From Bacteroidia bacterium (GTDB lineage Bacteria > Bacteroidota > Bacteroidia > M30B66): DNA of 49,743 nucleotides. Shown here in pieces: positions 15,502-24,958 of this stretch (positions are counted from its first letter, which is position 1; each line of letters opens with the position of its first letter). The stretch covers positions 1 to 49,743 of the forward strand of contig JAIBAI010000019.1 in NCBI GenBank assembly GCA_019695235.1. Direction: 5' to 3'. A program made the position numbers and the translations under genes. Below the pieces are notes generated by a model, which saw only the letters and a list, made by a program, of their open reading frames with translations, was not told the DNA's origin and searched no databases.

Positions 15502-15518
15502 TTTGGTCAGGATGCCCA

Positions 15519-15526
15519 CAAAGATA
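15519..15526 (-). promoter_or_regulatory. -7 promoter box of the small exported protein gene
   Basis: Minus-strand TATCTTTG, exact TAnnTTTG, 17 nt before the ATG at 15501. It decides the start codon by excluding the overlapping GTG. Confidence 0.7.
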
Positions 15527-15532
15527 TTGAAA

Positions 15533-15603
15533 AAAATTAAGTATGCCTGATTGCCGAAGTCTCCCTAAAACCAAAAGCTCGCCTTCGCTCGACCCTGGCA
15601 TAC
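15533..15603 (-). terminator. Nested stem-loop with T-run after the giant T9SS gene
   Basis: On the minus strand, arms GTATGCC (15603-15597) and GGCATAC (15547-15541) enclose an inner CGAAG/CTTCG pair, and the outer arm is followed by TTAATTTTTTT. It begins 3 nt after the stop codon of the giant gene. The loop is GC-richer than its surroundings. Confidence 0.7.
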
Positions 15604-15605
15604 AC

Positions 15606-18600
15606 CTATCGAATTACCGTTACCCGCCCGATATATTCTTTTGCATGTTTTTTAAAACTACGGCAGATAATTCTGTATGAGTAAACGCCATTCATCACTA
15701 GTTTACCGTTAAAGGTACCATCCCAGCCATGTGAAAAATCTGTAGTTCTGAAAATCAGTTCTCCGTCGCGGTTAAAGATGAGCATCTCAAATTCATCTAT
15801 ACCATAGCCTTTAGGAAGGAACACATCATTTCTGTCGTTGCCGTTAGGCGTAAAAGCATTTGGTATATAGAGTCCGTATCCAAAGATTACATCAAAGTTC
15901 ACAGTATCCAGAGCCGGACACCCCGCCGAATCAATCATATACAGAGAAAGCTGCTGGTTGTCGCGGTAACTGCCGTAGGTGTGACCACAATCACTGCAGA
16001 ATACCGCATACTGAGGCTCCCAGAGATAGGAGAATGCCCCTTCTGCCCAAACCAATAAGGTATCTCCGGCAAACATAACGGTATCATTCATCACCCGTAT
16101 ATCCGGCTTGTACACTGCAAACTCTGCTTCGGCAGTATCCGCTCCACAATGATTAGTCGTTTCAAGAATCACAGAATATTCCCCGTATTCATTGGCACAT
16201 TGCACAAATGATTTGTTATTGAAAACCAGCGAATCTGCAATATTCCATTTCCAGCTTTCTGCATACAAGCCAACTTCCTCTATGTTGATGCAATCGCCCA
16301 GACACACCGGGTTGGGGAGCGCTCCTATAAGCGCTACCGGAAGCGGGTCCTTTATGATCTCCCGCTCGTCGTACCAGGTACATCCGGCTGAATCAATAGT
16401 TAATGAAACCAGACCTGCTCCTGTTACGGTATATTCAGGGGCGGTGCTTTGATCTGACCAGATAAACCTCACCCCCGGTGGTACCAGCGGACTAAGTACA
16501 AACGACTGTAATTCGCAAAGTAGTGTATCGGCTCCGAGGCCAAAGCTAAGATCAGTTACAGTAACAACAATGGTATCAGAAGCCAGGCATCCGTTTCGTT
16601 CAATGGCCAGCCAGAAGGTCCCGGCGCCGGTAATCTCTAAATTAGAAGCAGTGGATTGGTCACTCCAGGAATAGGCAGTACCAGGCTGCAAAGCGGGGGC
16701 AAGCAGCAAGCTGTTGTTCAGGCAGATGTTGGTATCATTGCCCAGACTGAAGCGGTCGTCCTGCAGATGTACCACTACCGAATCGGTTTCATAACACGAA
16801 GCAATACGCGATTCTACCCTGTAAATACCTGGGTCAAACACAGTGGTATCTGGCGCTGTTCCGCCGTTGTTCCAAAGCCATGATACTCCCGGATATGCCG
16901 TTGTCGCCTCGATGCGTACATCGCTGTTATAGCAGAGTATCAAACTGTCGGGCAAATGCAGGTTGATTCGCAGTGAATCAACCTGCAACAAGTCAGAATA
17001 TGAGCATCCCAGCGAATCGGTTCGCAGCCAATAGGACCCAGGTTCGGTAATCAGCAGGGGTAAGGTGCTTACTGTACCTTCACTCCAGGTCAATACCCCT
17101 CCAGAAACTAAAGGGTCAAGAAAAATGGTATCGCCTGTACACAAAACAGTATCATTGCCTAAGTCAACCTGCAAACTGAGTACCTCTACCTCAATGGTAT
17201 CCGCAATGGAGCATCCGTCAAGGCTCAGTTGCAACCAGTAGGTTCCGGCAGCACCTGCGATAATGGAGGTTTCAGTTGAACCGGTTGACCATAGAAACGC
17301 CGGTGGTTCGGGATTCAAAGGCGGGGCAAGTGTAATGGTTGTTCGTGAACAGATTACGGTATCGTTCCCCAGTCCATTGATCAACGGAACGGCATGAACC
17401 TGAACGGTATCATGGTAATCGCAGCCATTGTAATTTACAAGTACCCTGTATTCACCCGGTGTCGAAACCAGTATTTGCGAAGTTGTTTCGCCTGTTGACC
17501 AAAAACAGAAGGCATTCAGCAGGTTTACTTCCAGTGCAATGGTTTGATTGGTACAGACTGCCGTATCGTTTACAAGCTCAAATGGGTTCCCTCCTGCTCC
17601 AATACTAACCTTTTTTACTATTGTATCACGAACACCTGCTTCAAGATTGTGCGCAATAAGTCGTACCGGATATTCAACCACTCCGGCAGCTGTAGGCGGA
17701 TATTCATACACAGGCGACAATTCAGTTGATACCGCACCCGGTATGCCGAAGTCCCACTCATACACAATATTGGGCCCCGTAGATGAATAATTTGTGAAGA
17801 AAATAGAATCAGAGGTGCATGACTTGGCAAAATCAAAATCTACATCAATGGCTACAGGATCAAAAGGTTCACAACCCGGCGTAGGATTTGGAATAATCTC
17901 AATACGTACCCCGATTTCACCAACGGCCACTTCCGGGTATACTACCTGTAGGTATAAATTCCCCTCAATGGTAGGAGGAATACAAGGAATTTCATTAATC
18001 GTAAAAAAATCATTCCAGCAATAAGTACTAATCAGTGACGAACATGTTAATCCATAATACTGACGCATCCTTATGTTTTCCGGAGAGCCGTAATTGCTCA
18101 ATCCGGCAGTAATCATGTTTACTTTAAAATTTACAGTATCAGGACCTGCATAAGAAAAAACAAACCAGGATGACCGCATCCCCTCTGGGGCCTTAATGCA
18201 GTCTGCGTTCGAACCATCTTCTGCAAAGTCAGTGCCGATGGTTTGACAATTCACAGGAGCCTTAAGGTTATATACGCCCGTTGTGGCCGAGCTTCCTGAA
18301 ACTGCTGACATGCAATAATCACCCGGGTTATTCCTGAACAGAATGCGTGGTTGTATTTGGTTGGTATCACCGGCATAGCAGGAGTTAAACCACAGATAAT
18401 ATTCGCCGGGAACTAAGCAATACTGGCGCCACCCGTTATAGGGTGCTGCAGGCGACAAGTACGGCAACGTAAGGGCTCCCGAAGGACCGCTGATATCAGT
18501 CAGCACCGAATCGGTGGGTTGTCTGCGTTTTACCAACTGGTAATAAATCTGTGCTCCTGCCGCTCCGGCCAAGGTATTAAAATTGGTCAGAACTTGTCCT

Positions 18601-21600
18601 GGCTCGTCAATGGTGAATTTATACCAGATTGATTTCTTGTTTCCATTCGGACAGGTATAACCCAGGTTGTATGACTGATCGGCAGCATCCACCGTAGCGC
18701 AGGTAAGGTTGCCCCATGCCCCCAGGTATTCGGTATCGTATTCGAGCGAAAAGGGGGTGTAAGGTGGCTCTGTTTCATTAAGGCCTATACGGTTGGCACC
18801 GGAAATAAAATCGTATGGCGCACCCTGTGAAACGTTGGGAATTGGCATAAATCGCACTTCAACATCAATTGAAAGCGTTGGCCTTTGTGCCGCCTCATTG
18901 AGGTCAACCAAAATATAATACCGGGTTTTGACAATTTCAGAGGCACAAATTAGGTTGAGCCTGTCAACAGTAACCGTCGGGTACAAATTGCCACATTGGC
19001 CATAAATGGTTCTTGGATGGTTGTTCACAACGAAGGTCAGACCGGCACTGTTGGTTGAATCCAGTTCTCCCATCGCATAAAGATCACCAAAAGGAATATT
19101 GGCATCTACATCCGACTGAAATACCTGAAAAGGTAACAATGAATTCCTGGAGGCGTTATACTGTCCGGTAAGGTTATTTACTTTCACCTGCACCGTTCCG
19201 GGTCCTTCAACTACAAATGTGTACCACAGATTTCGCCGGTTGGCACCCGGCTGAATACCGTTTTCGTTATAATAGGCATTGTTAGGTACATCGGGGTAAA
19301 TGGGTGCATAATGGGTGTAAAAAGAGCTGCTGCAGTCGGAGGTGGGATCGGAAGCTGAAGCACCTGTACTGCAATAAAATATGTCGGCACTTGCGTTTAA
19401 TTCTGCGGGGAAGTTTGGGTGGCTGTCGCCAGTTTTCCCCCCATGATATACGCCATCCGAAGGAATTTCTCCAAAGTCGTATGCATTTTTTGCAAAATCA
19501 AAACGCGATCTCCCCAGTTCGTCAATGGTGATTACCGGTGTGACGGAAACGCAGTTTTGATTGGGCCCGGCAAAGACACAGAGGGTATAGGTTCCGGGGT
19601 CAAGTTGACATACCTGCAAATCATTGCCTACCGATTCGCATTGAATCAAGGCAGCAGCCCCTGGAAACAGCAATGAATCGGTTCTTACATCCATCTTATA
19701 AAGCTTCCGCTGAAAGTTGCTGATACCACTGATACGCAGAAAACTTGCTTCAGTCAGTTCGAAAACATAGTAAGCCACTCTTTCGGTGAATGGGCAACCA
19801 TCAACGGGATGATCTGTAAATGGTAAATCATTTGCCGGGCGGAAATTTTCGGTACACAGCGTATAAGTACCTGTACGTGCGGGTATAGCCTGGGTTCCGT
19901 TGTTTTCAAAGTCAAGTGGCAGGCCATTGTTTGCTACGCACGCCTTATATGGCCTGTTGTAAAAGGGGCCTGGAGAAATAGAAGTGTCTGCTGCAACACT
20001 GATTAATGAGGCTTGTCCAATACTCCAGCCTCCGGAAATAACACCTCCGTGGCCTATGGCGTTGAGATGCGAGAAATTATTGTCGTACCCTGCCCCCTGC
20101 CCGTAGCTGACAATGGTGTACCAGCCGGCGGGCAAAAAGGTACAGCCCGGACTTGTGAATGAGCTGCCGTAACAACTGTTTCCTGCATAAGGTGCTAAAC
20201 TTAATGCAGCAATTCCATCTTTGGCCCTTCCGGCAAATAAGCGGAAGGAAGAAAAATTTGAATAGTGGTTGGTGATTGTAATAGCTGCTTCTCTGCTTAG
20301 GTAAAATTCGCGGTAAATCAACTTTGTTGAATTATTGCAGGGGCTAAGGCCTGCAATAACAGACGGGTTTTCAAGGCAGCTAAAGGTGTCACGGGTTGAG
20401 ATTGCGGTCATTCCTAAGGCGATGACATCTCCTAAATCTTCAGCCTTTTCTGGCGATGAGAATTTTGTTTTCGGCTGCTGCCAGTTGAAGATGGGTTTAG
20501 TTGAAAGACCAATTTCAGTGCTATCACCAAAAGTTAGAAACGAATACTTTCCCGGAACCAAACAATACTTTTGGGTGGTGTATATCTGGTCCCAGCCAGG
20601 ATAACCGTAAGGTGCTGAATTATAAAATGCGCAACCTGCCAGTGGATCAAGCCCATCAATTTTTTCCGGCCATGTATATTTATTCTGAGCAGCAGCCAAA
20701 GCATCGGCACTGCCAGCGTAAAGCAGTGAGATTGATAAACGATTCAGGGCATCTGTTCTGTAATTTGCGCTTGTTATGCTAAGCATACCTGAATCAGGCT
20801 GCCCGTCATTATTAGCATCCCCGATGGTAAACTCGCGGAAGATTGCCCTGTCAGCTACCGGATTACACAGCACGGTATCCGGCAATACCGTTTTAACACA
20901 TGAAAATGGCGTTGGCACAGCATTATAGGTGCCATTTAGTTGCAGAGGAGCCCCGCCGTTGATTTGGTCAACATCTGCAGCAGTGACCAGTGAAAAGTCA
21001 CCATTACCGACTAGTTCAACGCTAATTCCCATACGTACCCTGGTGCCCAGTTGGTTGTTACTACATGAGAGCCAATCGTTTAAAGCATAGGGGTCTTTCG
21101 CCAGTAGCTGAATACTGTATGTACCGGCAGGAAGACAGCTAATAAAAATTTTTCCATCCGTGTTAAAAATATCCTGCCGATAGAGATCATTCACCGCATC
21201 AATTGAACCACAACTTGGGCCAATTCCTTTGCTAAAAAGTCGCATGACCATCCCGTGAGTGAGATACTCCCAATTGCAGATGGAGGCACTAAAAACACTT
21301 GCGTTAAAATAAATATGGGCTGCCTCAGTTAAGGTAAACTCAAACCAGGTTGTAAGGCTGTAACGCTTGCCGGATATCACAAGGCCACTATCAGGATTTA
21401 CTGTGCCACAGGATACAGAATCACGATTCATGCTTGCCTGACAAGAAAAATAATCGTTAAGCTGATAGCTGTTTCCAGGTGAAATGGATCCAAATTTATT
21501 CGATGCGGGGAAGCTGTTGCTCACAGGTACGGCCCCCTGAGTGGTGCCCTCTCCCATGTGCCTAATATAAATGTTAGAGGTGCTGTTATTATCATAGTGT

Positions 21601-22544
21601 GATATTAGCTGAACGGAATATGTTGTTAACGGTTTTAACTCATCACACGAGAGGTTCACATATTCATAATTATTGTACCGCTGACAGTCGCGGATTACCC
21701 GAAGCGCTGCATAAGGTTCAGTGCGAATATCTCCTTCAAAGAAACGAAGCGCATAAGCCTGGGTATTGGTTAGCTGAAATTGAAGTATGTCAACTGAATT
21801 GTCAGTAGTAAACGTGTACCAGGCACTTTTTGTAAAAGTTAAAGAATCATCTCCTAACTGAGGACAAACCTCACTTTTTTCATTCATACTTAAACAGTTC
21901 CATGTCAGGGTAGTTGAAAAAACTGAATTAAGTGTACCAAGATGACTCGCATTCTCATAAAAGTCATTGCTGTTGATGGTACTTGGCCGGTCAATCTCAA
22001 TCCGGGGATAGATGAATCCGGTGGCAGTACCTTGTTTAACTCCCACCTGTAATAGATATTCTCCGGGCGGCATACACGGATTATCGGAAGTAGAACCTAA
22101 TATATTGATGGGTGAGATCTGCGAAGCCCTTTCCGCATCGGTTGGTAAGCACTGCCCCGCTCTAAAGAGTGTGAATGCAACATCAGTGGCAGCCAAGCCA
22201 CCCGTTCCTGTCAGGTGTTCCCAAACAGAAACTACTAGTTTTCGGTGTGTTGTAAGCCGGAAACGATACCAAACCGTCTTACGAAACAGAGGAAAATACA
22301 GAAACTCATTAAACTGCTGTGTTGCATTTGTGATTTGAACGGTATCGCCGTAGAAGGTTCCCATCCCGTACCCTTCATCAGGAAATACAATTTCCATTGG
22401 GCTGTTGCAATTATCGTTTACAGGTGCCTGTGCAGACAATTGACTTGTGAACATTACAAACAGTAGGACGAACAATTGGTACAAATTCCTGCTGATTTGC
22501 CATTTGCGGCTTTGCTTGTGTTTTATTAGGGACAAGGAAGTCAA
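15606..22544 (-). CDS. Giant secreted multidomain protein with T9SS/gliding-motility C-terminal domain
   Basis: About 2,300 residues with a signal peptide (hydrophobic core FVLLFVMFTSQLSAQ). Residues about 40-1560 hold roughly eight related beta-sandwich modules with phrases such as TVWYRFRLT, SAWYTFTTD, TTWFEFTLT and CLPAGTYSIQLLA, resembling PPC-type domains. A PKD domain follows (about 1570-1655), then about six Ig-like repeats with LGNDTVLC-type openings (about 1655-2070), another PKD-like module and the CHU_C domain (about 2225-2312: AFTPNGNDRNDVF, IFNRDGELIF, HGWDGTFNG). Secretion by the type IX system and a surface or adhesive role are inferred from the family. The TTG at 22544 overlaps a weak -7 box (AATATTTG), so the true start may be slightly downstream, for example TTG at 22535. 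Confidence 0.92.
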   Translation of the reverse strand: MTSLSLIKHKQSRKWQISRNLYQLFVLLFVMFTSQLSAQAPVNDNCNSPMEIVFPDEGYGMGTFYGDTVQITNATQQFNEFLYFPLFRKTVWYRFRLTTHRKLVVSVWEHLTGTGGLAATDVAFTLFRAGQCLPTDAERASQISPINILGSTSDNPCMPPGEYLLQVGVKQGTATGFIYPRIEIDRPSTINSNDFYENASHLGTLNSVFSTTLTWNCLSMNEKSEVCPQLGDDSLTFTKSAWYTFTTDNSVDILQFQLTNTQAYALRFFEGDIRTEPYAALRVIRDCQRYNNYEYVNLSCDELKPLTTYSVQLISHYDNNSTSNIYIRHMGEGTTQGAVPVSNSFPASNKFGSISPGNSYQLNDYFSCQASMNRDSVSCGTVNPDSGLVISGKRYSLTTWFEFTLTEAAHIYFNASVFSASICNWEYLTHGMVMRLFSKGIGPSCGSIDAVNDLYRQDIFNTDGKIFISCLPAGTYSIQLLAKDPYALNDWLSCSNNQLGTRVRMGISVELVGNGDFSLVTAADVDQINGGAPLQLNGTYNAVPTPFSCVKTVLPDTVLCNPVADRAIFREFTIGDANNDGQPDSGMLSITSANYRTDALNRLSISLLYAGSADALAAAQNKYTWPEKIDGLDPLAGCAFYNSAPYGYPGWDQIYTTQKYCLVPGKYSFLTFGDSTEIGLSTKPIFNWQQPKTKFSSPEKAEDLGDVIALGMTAISTRDTFSCLENPSVIAGLSPCNNSTKLIYREFYLSREAAITITNHYSNFSSFRLFAGRAKDGIAALSLAPYAGNSCYGSSFTSPGCTFLPAGWYTIVSYGQGAGYDNNFSHLNAIGHGGVISGGWSIGQASLISVAADTSISPGPFYNRPYKACVANNGLPLDFENNGTQAIPARTGTYTLCTENFRPANDLPFTDHPVDGCPFTERVAYYVFELTEASFLRISGISNFQRKLYKMDVRTDSLLFPGAAALIQCESVGNDLQVCQLDPGTYTLCVFAGPNQNCVSVTPVITIDELGRSRFDFAKNAYDFGEIPSDGVYHGGKTGDSHPNFPAELNASADIFYCSTGASASDPTSDCSSSFYTHYAPIYPDVPNNAYYNENGIQPGANRRNLWYTFVVEGPGTVQVKVNNLTGQYNASRNSLLPFQVFQSDVDANIPFGDLYAMGELDSTNSAGLTFVVNNHPRTIYGQCGNLYPTVTVDRLNLICASEIVKTRYYILVDLNEAAQRPTLSIDVEVRFMPIPNVSQGAPYDFISGANRIGLNETEPPYTPFSLEYDTEYLGAWGNLTCATVDAADQSYNLGYTCPNGNKKSIWYKFTIDEPGQVLTNFNTLAGAAGAQIYYQLVKRRQPTDSVLTDISGPSGALTLPYLSPAAPYNGWRQYCLVPGEYYLWFNSCYAGDTNQIQPRILFRNNPGDYCMSAVSGSSATTGVYNLKAPVNCQTIGTDFAEDGSNADCIKAPEGMRSSWFVFSYAGPDTVNFKVNMITAGLSNYGSPENIRMRQYYGLTCSSLISTYCWNDFFTINEIPCIPPTIEGNLYLQVVYPEVAVGEIGVRIEIIPNPTPGCEPFDPVAIDVDFDFAKSCTSDSIFFTNYSSTGPNIVYEWDFGIPGAVSTELSPVYEYPPTAAGVVEYPVRLIAHNLEAGVRDTIVKKVSIGAGGNPFELVNDTAVCTNQTIALEVNLLNAFCFWSTGETTSQILVSTPGEYRVLVNYNGCDYHDTVQVHAVPLINGLGNDTVICSRTTITLAPPLNPEPPAFLWSTGSTETSIIAGAAGTYWLQLSLDGCSIADTIEVEVLSLQVDLGNDTVLCTGDTIFLDPLVSGGVLTWSEGTVSTLPLLITEPGSYWLRTDSLGCSYSDLLQVDSLRINLHLPDSLILCYNSDVRIEATTAYPGVSWLWNNGGTAPDTTVFDPGIYRVESRIASCYETDSVVVHLQDDRFSLGNDTNICLNNSLLLAPALQPGTAYSWSDQSTASNLEITGAGTFWLAIERNGCLASDTIVVTVTDLSFGLGADTLLCELQSFVLSPLVPPGVRFIWSDQSTAPEYTVTGAGLVSLTIDSAGCTWYDEREIIKDPLPVALIGALPNPVCLGDCINIEEVGLYAESWKWNIADSLVFNNKSFVQCANEYGEYSVILETTNHCGADTAEAEFAVYKPDIRVMNDTVMFAGDTLLVWAEGAFSYLWEPQYAVFCSDCGHTYGSYRDNQQLSLYMIDSAGCPALDTVNFDVIFGYGLYIPNAFTPNGNDRNDVFLPKGYGIDEFEMLIFNRDGELIFRTTDFSHGWDGTFNGKLVMNGVYSYRIICRSFKKHAKEYIGRVTVIR

Positions 22545-22698
22545 ATATTTTTCGGAAAGTTAAAAAAAAAATCTACAAAATGATGGCTGGTAAATTAAGG
22601 GGCTTTTGCGCATTTTTCCTTTGCAGGTTCATCAAGCCAGATACACAAGTATAATTGAAATTTTTTGACAGGGAATTATTTTTCGGTGAGTACGTTGA

Positions 22699-23301
22699 TT
22701 GTCAGAAACATTTATTTTAACTTGCGTCAACTTTTTTTTACAAAACCTGAAACCAGAGATAAAATATGGGTTTATGGCTGCACTTTTGCTAATTATTTGG
22801 CATTTGGTGCAATTCGCCCTACAATTTCACACCCTGCATTTTGAGTTTCTGAAATTCACATTTTTGGGGCTGATGCTTATTTTGTTTCTCACCCTGCTAC
22901 CTACCCTACGAGAAAAAAGGCATGATTATTCAGGTCACCTGAGTTTGAGAAGCGGTTTGCGCAGTGGGCTTTTGCAGCTATTTATTACGGCTTCTGTAGC
23001 ATCAGGTTTTATGGTAATCTATGATTACCGGATTAATAAGTTATGGGTAGAAGAATATGTTAAATGGCAAAATCAACATGGCTCGGAAGGTTTTTTTATG
23101 TTTTTTGCAAATGACCCTTCTGCCAGCCCTGAAACGTTTATCCTCAGTAATACCGAGATGCATTTGGTGTATTACTTTATGAGTATTCTTTTTATCGGCG
23201 GCTTCTTTTCAGTGCTCATCACCAGTCTTATGAGAGATAAAAAAATCAGAAAAGAAGCAGCAGAAGAAACAGTGAGCGCCAAATTAAGGCACTCTAACTA
23301 A
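22699..23301 (+). CDS. Small membrane protein, DUF4199-like
   Basis: This 200-residue protein has about four hydrophobic segments (residues about 24-45, 50-68, 90-110 and 160-182) and the opening LKPEIKYGFMAALLLIIWHLVQF, which resembles the Bacteroidota DUF4199 family. It probably lies in the inner membrane; function is unknown in the family as far as I know. The TTG at 22699 is the longest start; the first ATG (22774) falls inside the first membrane segment, so a non-ATG start upstream of it is likely. It is divergent from the giant T9SS gene and ends 7 nt from the convergent prfC stop. Confidence 0.78.
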   Translation: MSETFILTCVNFFLQNLKPEIKYGFMAALLLIIWHLVQFALQFHTLHFEFLKFTFLGLMLILFLTLLPTLREKRHDYSGHLSLRSGLRSGLLQLFITASVASGFMVIYDYRINKLWVEEYVKWQNQHGSEGFFMFFANDPSASPETFILSNTEMHLVYYFMSILFIGGFFSVLITSLMRDKKIRKEAAEETVSAKLRHSN

Positions 23302-23308
23302 TTTATTT

Positions 23309-24901
23309 TCAAGCTATTTTAAACTCCGAATTAAAGTGAAACTTTAAGTCGGGGAAATCTTTTATCATTGTATCTAACATCCAGGGTGATTCTGCTAGGA
23401 ACACGTATCTGCCATCTTTATCCTGCGCCAGTTGATGTGCCCGATACCGTGCGAATTGTTCAAATACTTCGGGTTTTTCAAAGGTTATCCAGCACGCTTT
23501 GTATATCTGAATAGGCAAAAATTTACAGGAAGCGCCATACTCGTGCATTAAACGATATTGAATAACTTCAAACTGTAGCTCGCCAACTGTACCTACAATT
23601 TTACGTTGTCCATTTTGTTGTATAAATAATTGTGCTAAACCTTCTTCGGTCAATTGCTCAATTCCTTTTTCGAGTTGCTTTGATTTGAGCGGGTCGGTAT
23701 TGGCTACTTCTTTGAATATTTCAGGTGAAAAGCTAGGAATTCCTTTGAACATGAATTTTTCACCCTCGGTAAGTGTATCCCCTATTTTAAAATTCCCGGT
23801 ATCATATAAACCAATCACATCACCGGGAAATGCCTGCTCAATAATATTCTTTTCCTGAGCCATAAATGTCGCCGGGCTGCTAAACTTAAAATCCTTCCCT
23901 AAACGTACATGATGGAAAAATTTATTGCGCTCAAACTTTCCTGAACAAACCCTTAAAAACGCAATCCTATCGCGGTGTCTTGGGTCAATATTGGCATGAA
24001 TCTTAAATACAAAACCGCTGAATTTTTCTTCAGTTGGTTCTATTAAACGTTTATCCGCCATACGTGGACGCGGAGCTGGCGCCAGCCGAATAAATGTGTC
24101 AAGCAACTCACGTATTCCGAAATTATTTACCGCACTCCCGAAAAACACCGGAGCAAGGTGCCCTGAACGGTACAATCCATCATCAAATTTATCATAAACC
24201 CCTTCAATCAGTTCAATATCCTGTCTTAACACTCCTGCATCTTTCAAGCCAATCGCATCTTCCAGGTTTGAATCACCCAAATCGCGTATTTGCAAAATTT
24301 CTTCTTCAATCCTTGTCTTGTTAGGGTTAAACAAATTCAACTCCTTGTCGTAAATATTGTACACCCCTTTAAATGTAGCTCCAATGCTAATGGGCCAACT
24401 TAATGGCCGTACCTTAATCTGTAATTTGCTTTCTAATTCATCAAGCAGATCGAATGGATTTTGACCTTCCCGGTCTAACTTATTGATAAAAATCATCACC
24501 GGCGTATCACGCATCCGGCAAACTTCCATGAGTTTTTCAGTTTGCTCCTCCACCCCTTTCACACAATCAATTACTAAAATAACACTATCAACGGCTGTAA
24601 GGGTTCTGTAGGTGTCCTCAGCAAAATCTTTGTGGCCGGGAGTATCTAATAAATTGATAAGCACATCACGATAATGAAAGGCCATTACCGATGTGGCTAC
24701 CGAGATACCCCGCTGCTTTTCAATTTCCATAAAATCAGATGCCGCCGTGTTCTTAATTTTGTTCGACTTAACGGCACCAGCTGTCTGTATTGCACCACCA
24801 AAAAGAAGTAATTTCTCGGTCAGGGTGGTTTTACCTGCATCCGGATGTGATATAATTGCGAATGTTCTCCGCTTTTTTATTTCTTCACTGATAGTGCCCA
24901 T
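23309..24901 (-). CDS. prfC: Peptide chain release factor 3
   Basis: RF3 is a GTPase that recycles RF1/RF2 from the ribosome after termination. The 530-residue protein has the normal length. The GTPase motifs are present: SHPDAGKTT (G1, residues about 18-26), [10 protein letters not shown] (G2), [10 protein letters not shown] (G3) and INKLDRE (G4), followed by the RF3-type second and third domains ([28 protein letters not shown] in the form [15 protein letters not shown]). The ATG at 24901 is preceded on the minus strand by a TATTTTTG box (24919-24926), so it has its own promoter although the OmpA-family gene lies just upstream on the same strand. Confidence 0.97.
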   Translation of the reverse strand: MGTISEEIKKRRTFAIISHPDAGKTTLTEKLLLFGGAIQTAGAVKSNKIKNTAASDFMEIEKQRGISVATSVMAFHYRDVLINLLDTPGHKDFAEDTYRTLTAVDSVILVIDCVKGVEEQTEKLMEVCRMRDTPVMIFINKLDREGQNPFDLLDELESKLQIKVRPLSWPISIGATFKGVYNIYDKELNLFNPNKTRIEEEILQIRDLGDSNLEDAIGLKDAGVLRQDIELIEGVYDKFDDGLYRSGHLAPVFFGSAVNNFGIRELLDTFIRLAPAPRPRMADKRLIEPTEEKFSGFVFKIHANIDPRHRDRIAFLRVCSGKFERNKFFHHVRLGKDFKFSSPATFMAQEKNIIEQAFPGDVIGLYDTGNFKIGDTLTEGEKFMFKGIPSFSPEIFKEVANTDPLKSKQLEKGIEQLTEEGLAQLFIQQNGQRKIVGTVGELQFEVIQYRLMHEYGASCKFLPIQIYKACWITFEKPEVFEQFARYRAHQLAQDKDGRYVFLAESPWMLDTMIKDFPDLKFHFNSEFKIA

Positions 24902-24918
24902 AGATTCATTCAGGGCGG

Positions 24919-24926
24919 CAAAAATA
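24919..24926 (-). promoter_or_regulatory. -7 promoter box of prfC
   Basis: Minus-strand TATTTTTG (exact TAnnTTTG), 17 nt before the prfC ATG. A -33 element is not convincing. Confidence 0.6.
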
Positions 24927-24958
24927 GGTATCCTTGCGTTAATGAGGCAGGCAATACC

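Noticed and set aside
16330-17590. CRISPR-like periodicity in the giant gene
   Set aside because: The spacing of about 210 nt comes from Ig-like protein repeats in a continuous reading frame; there are no short identical repeats with unique spacers.
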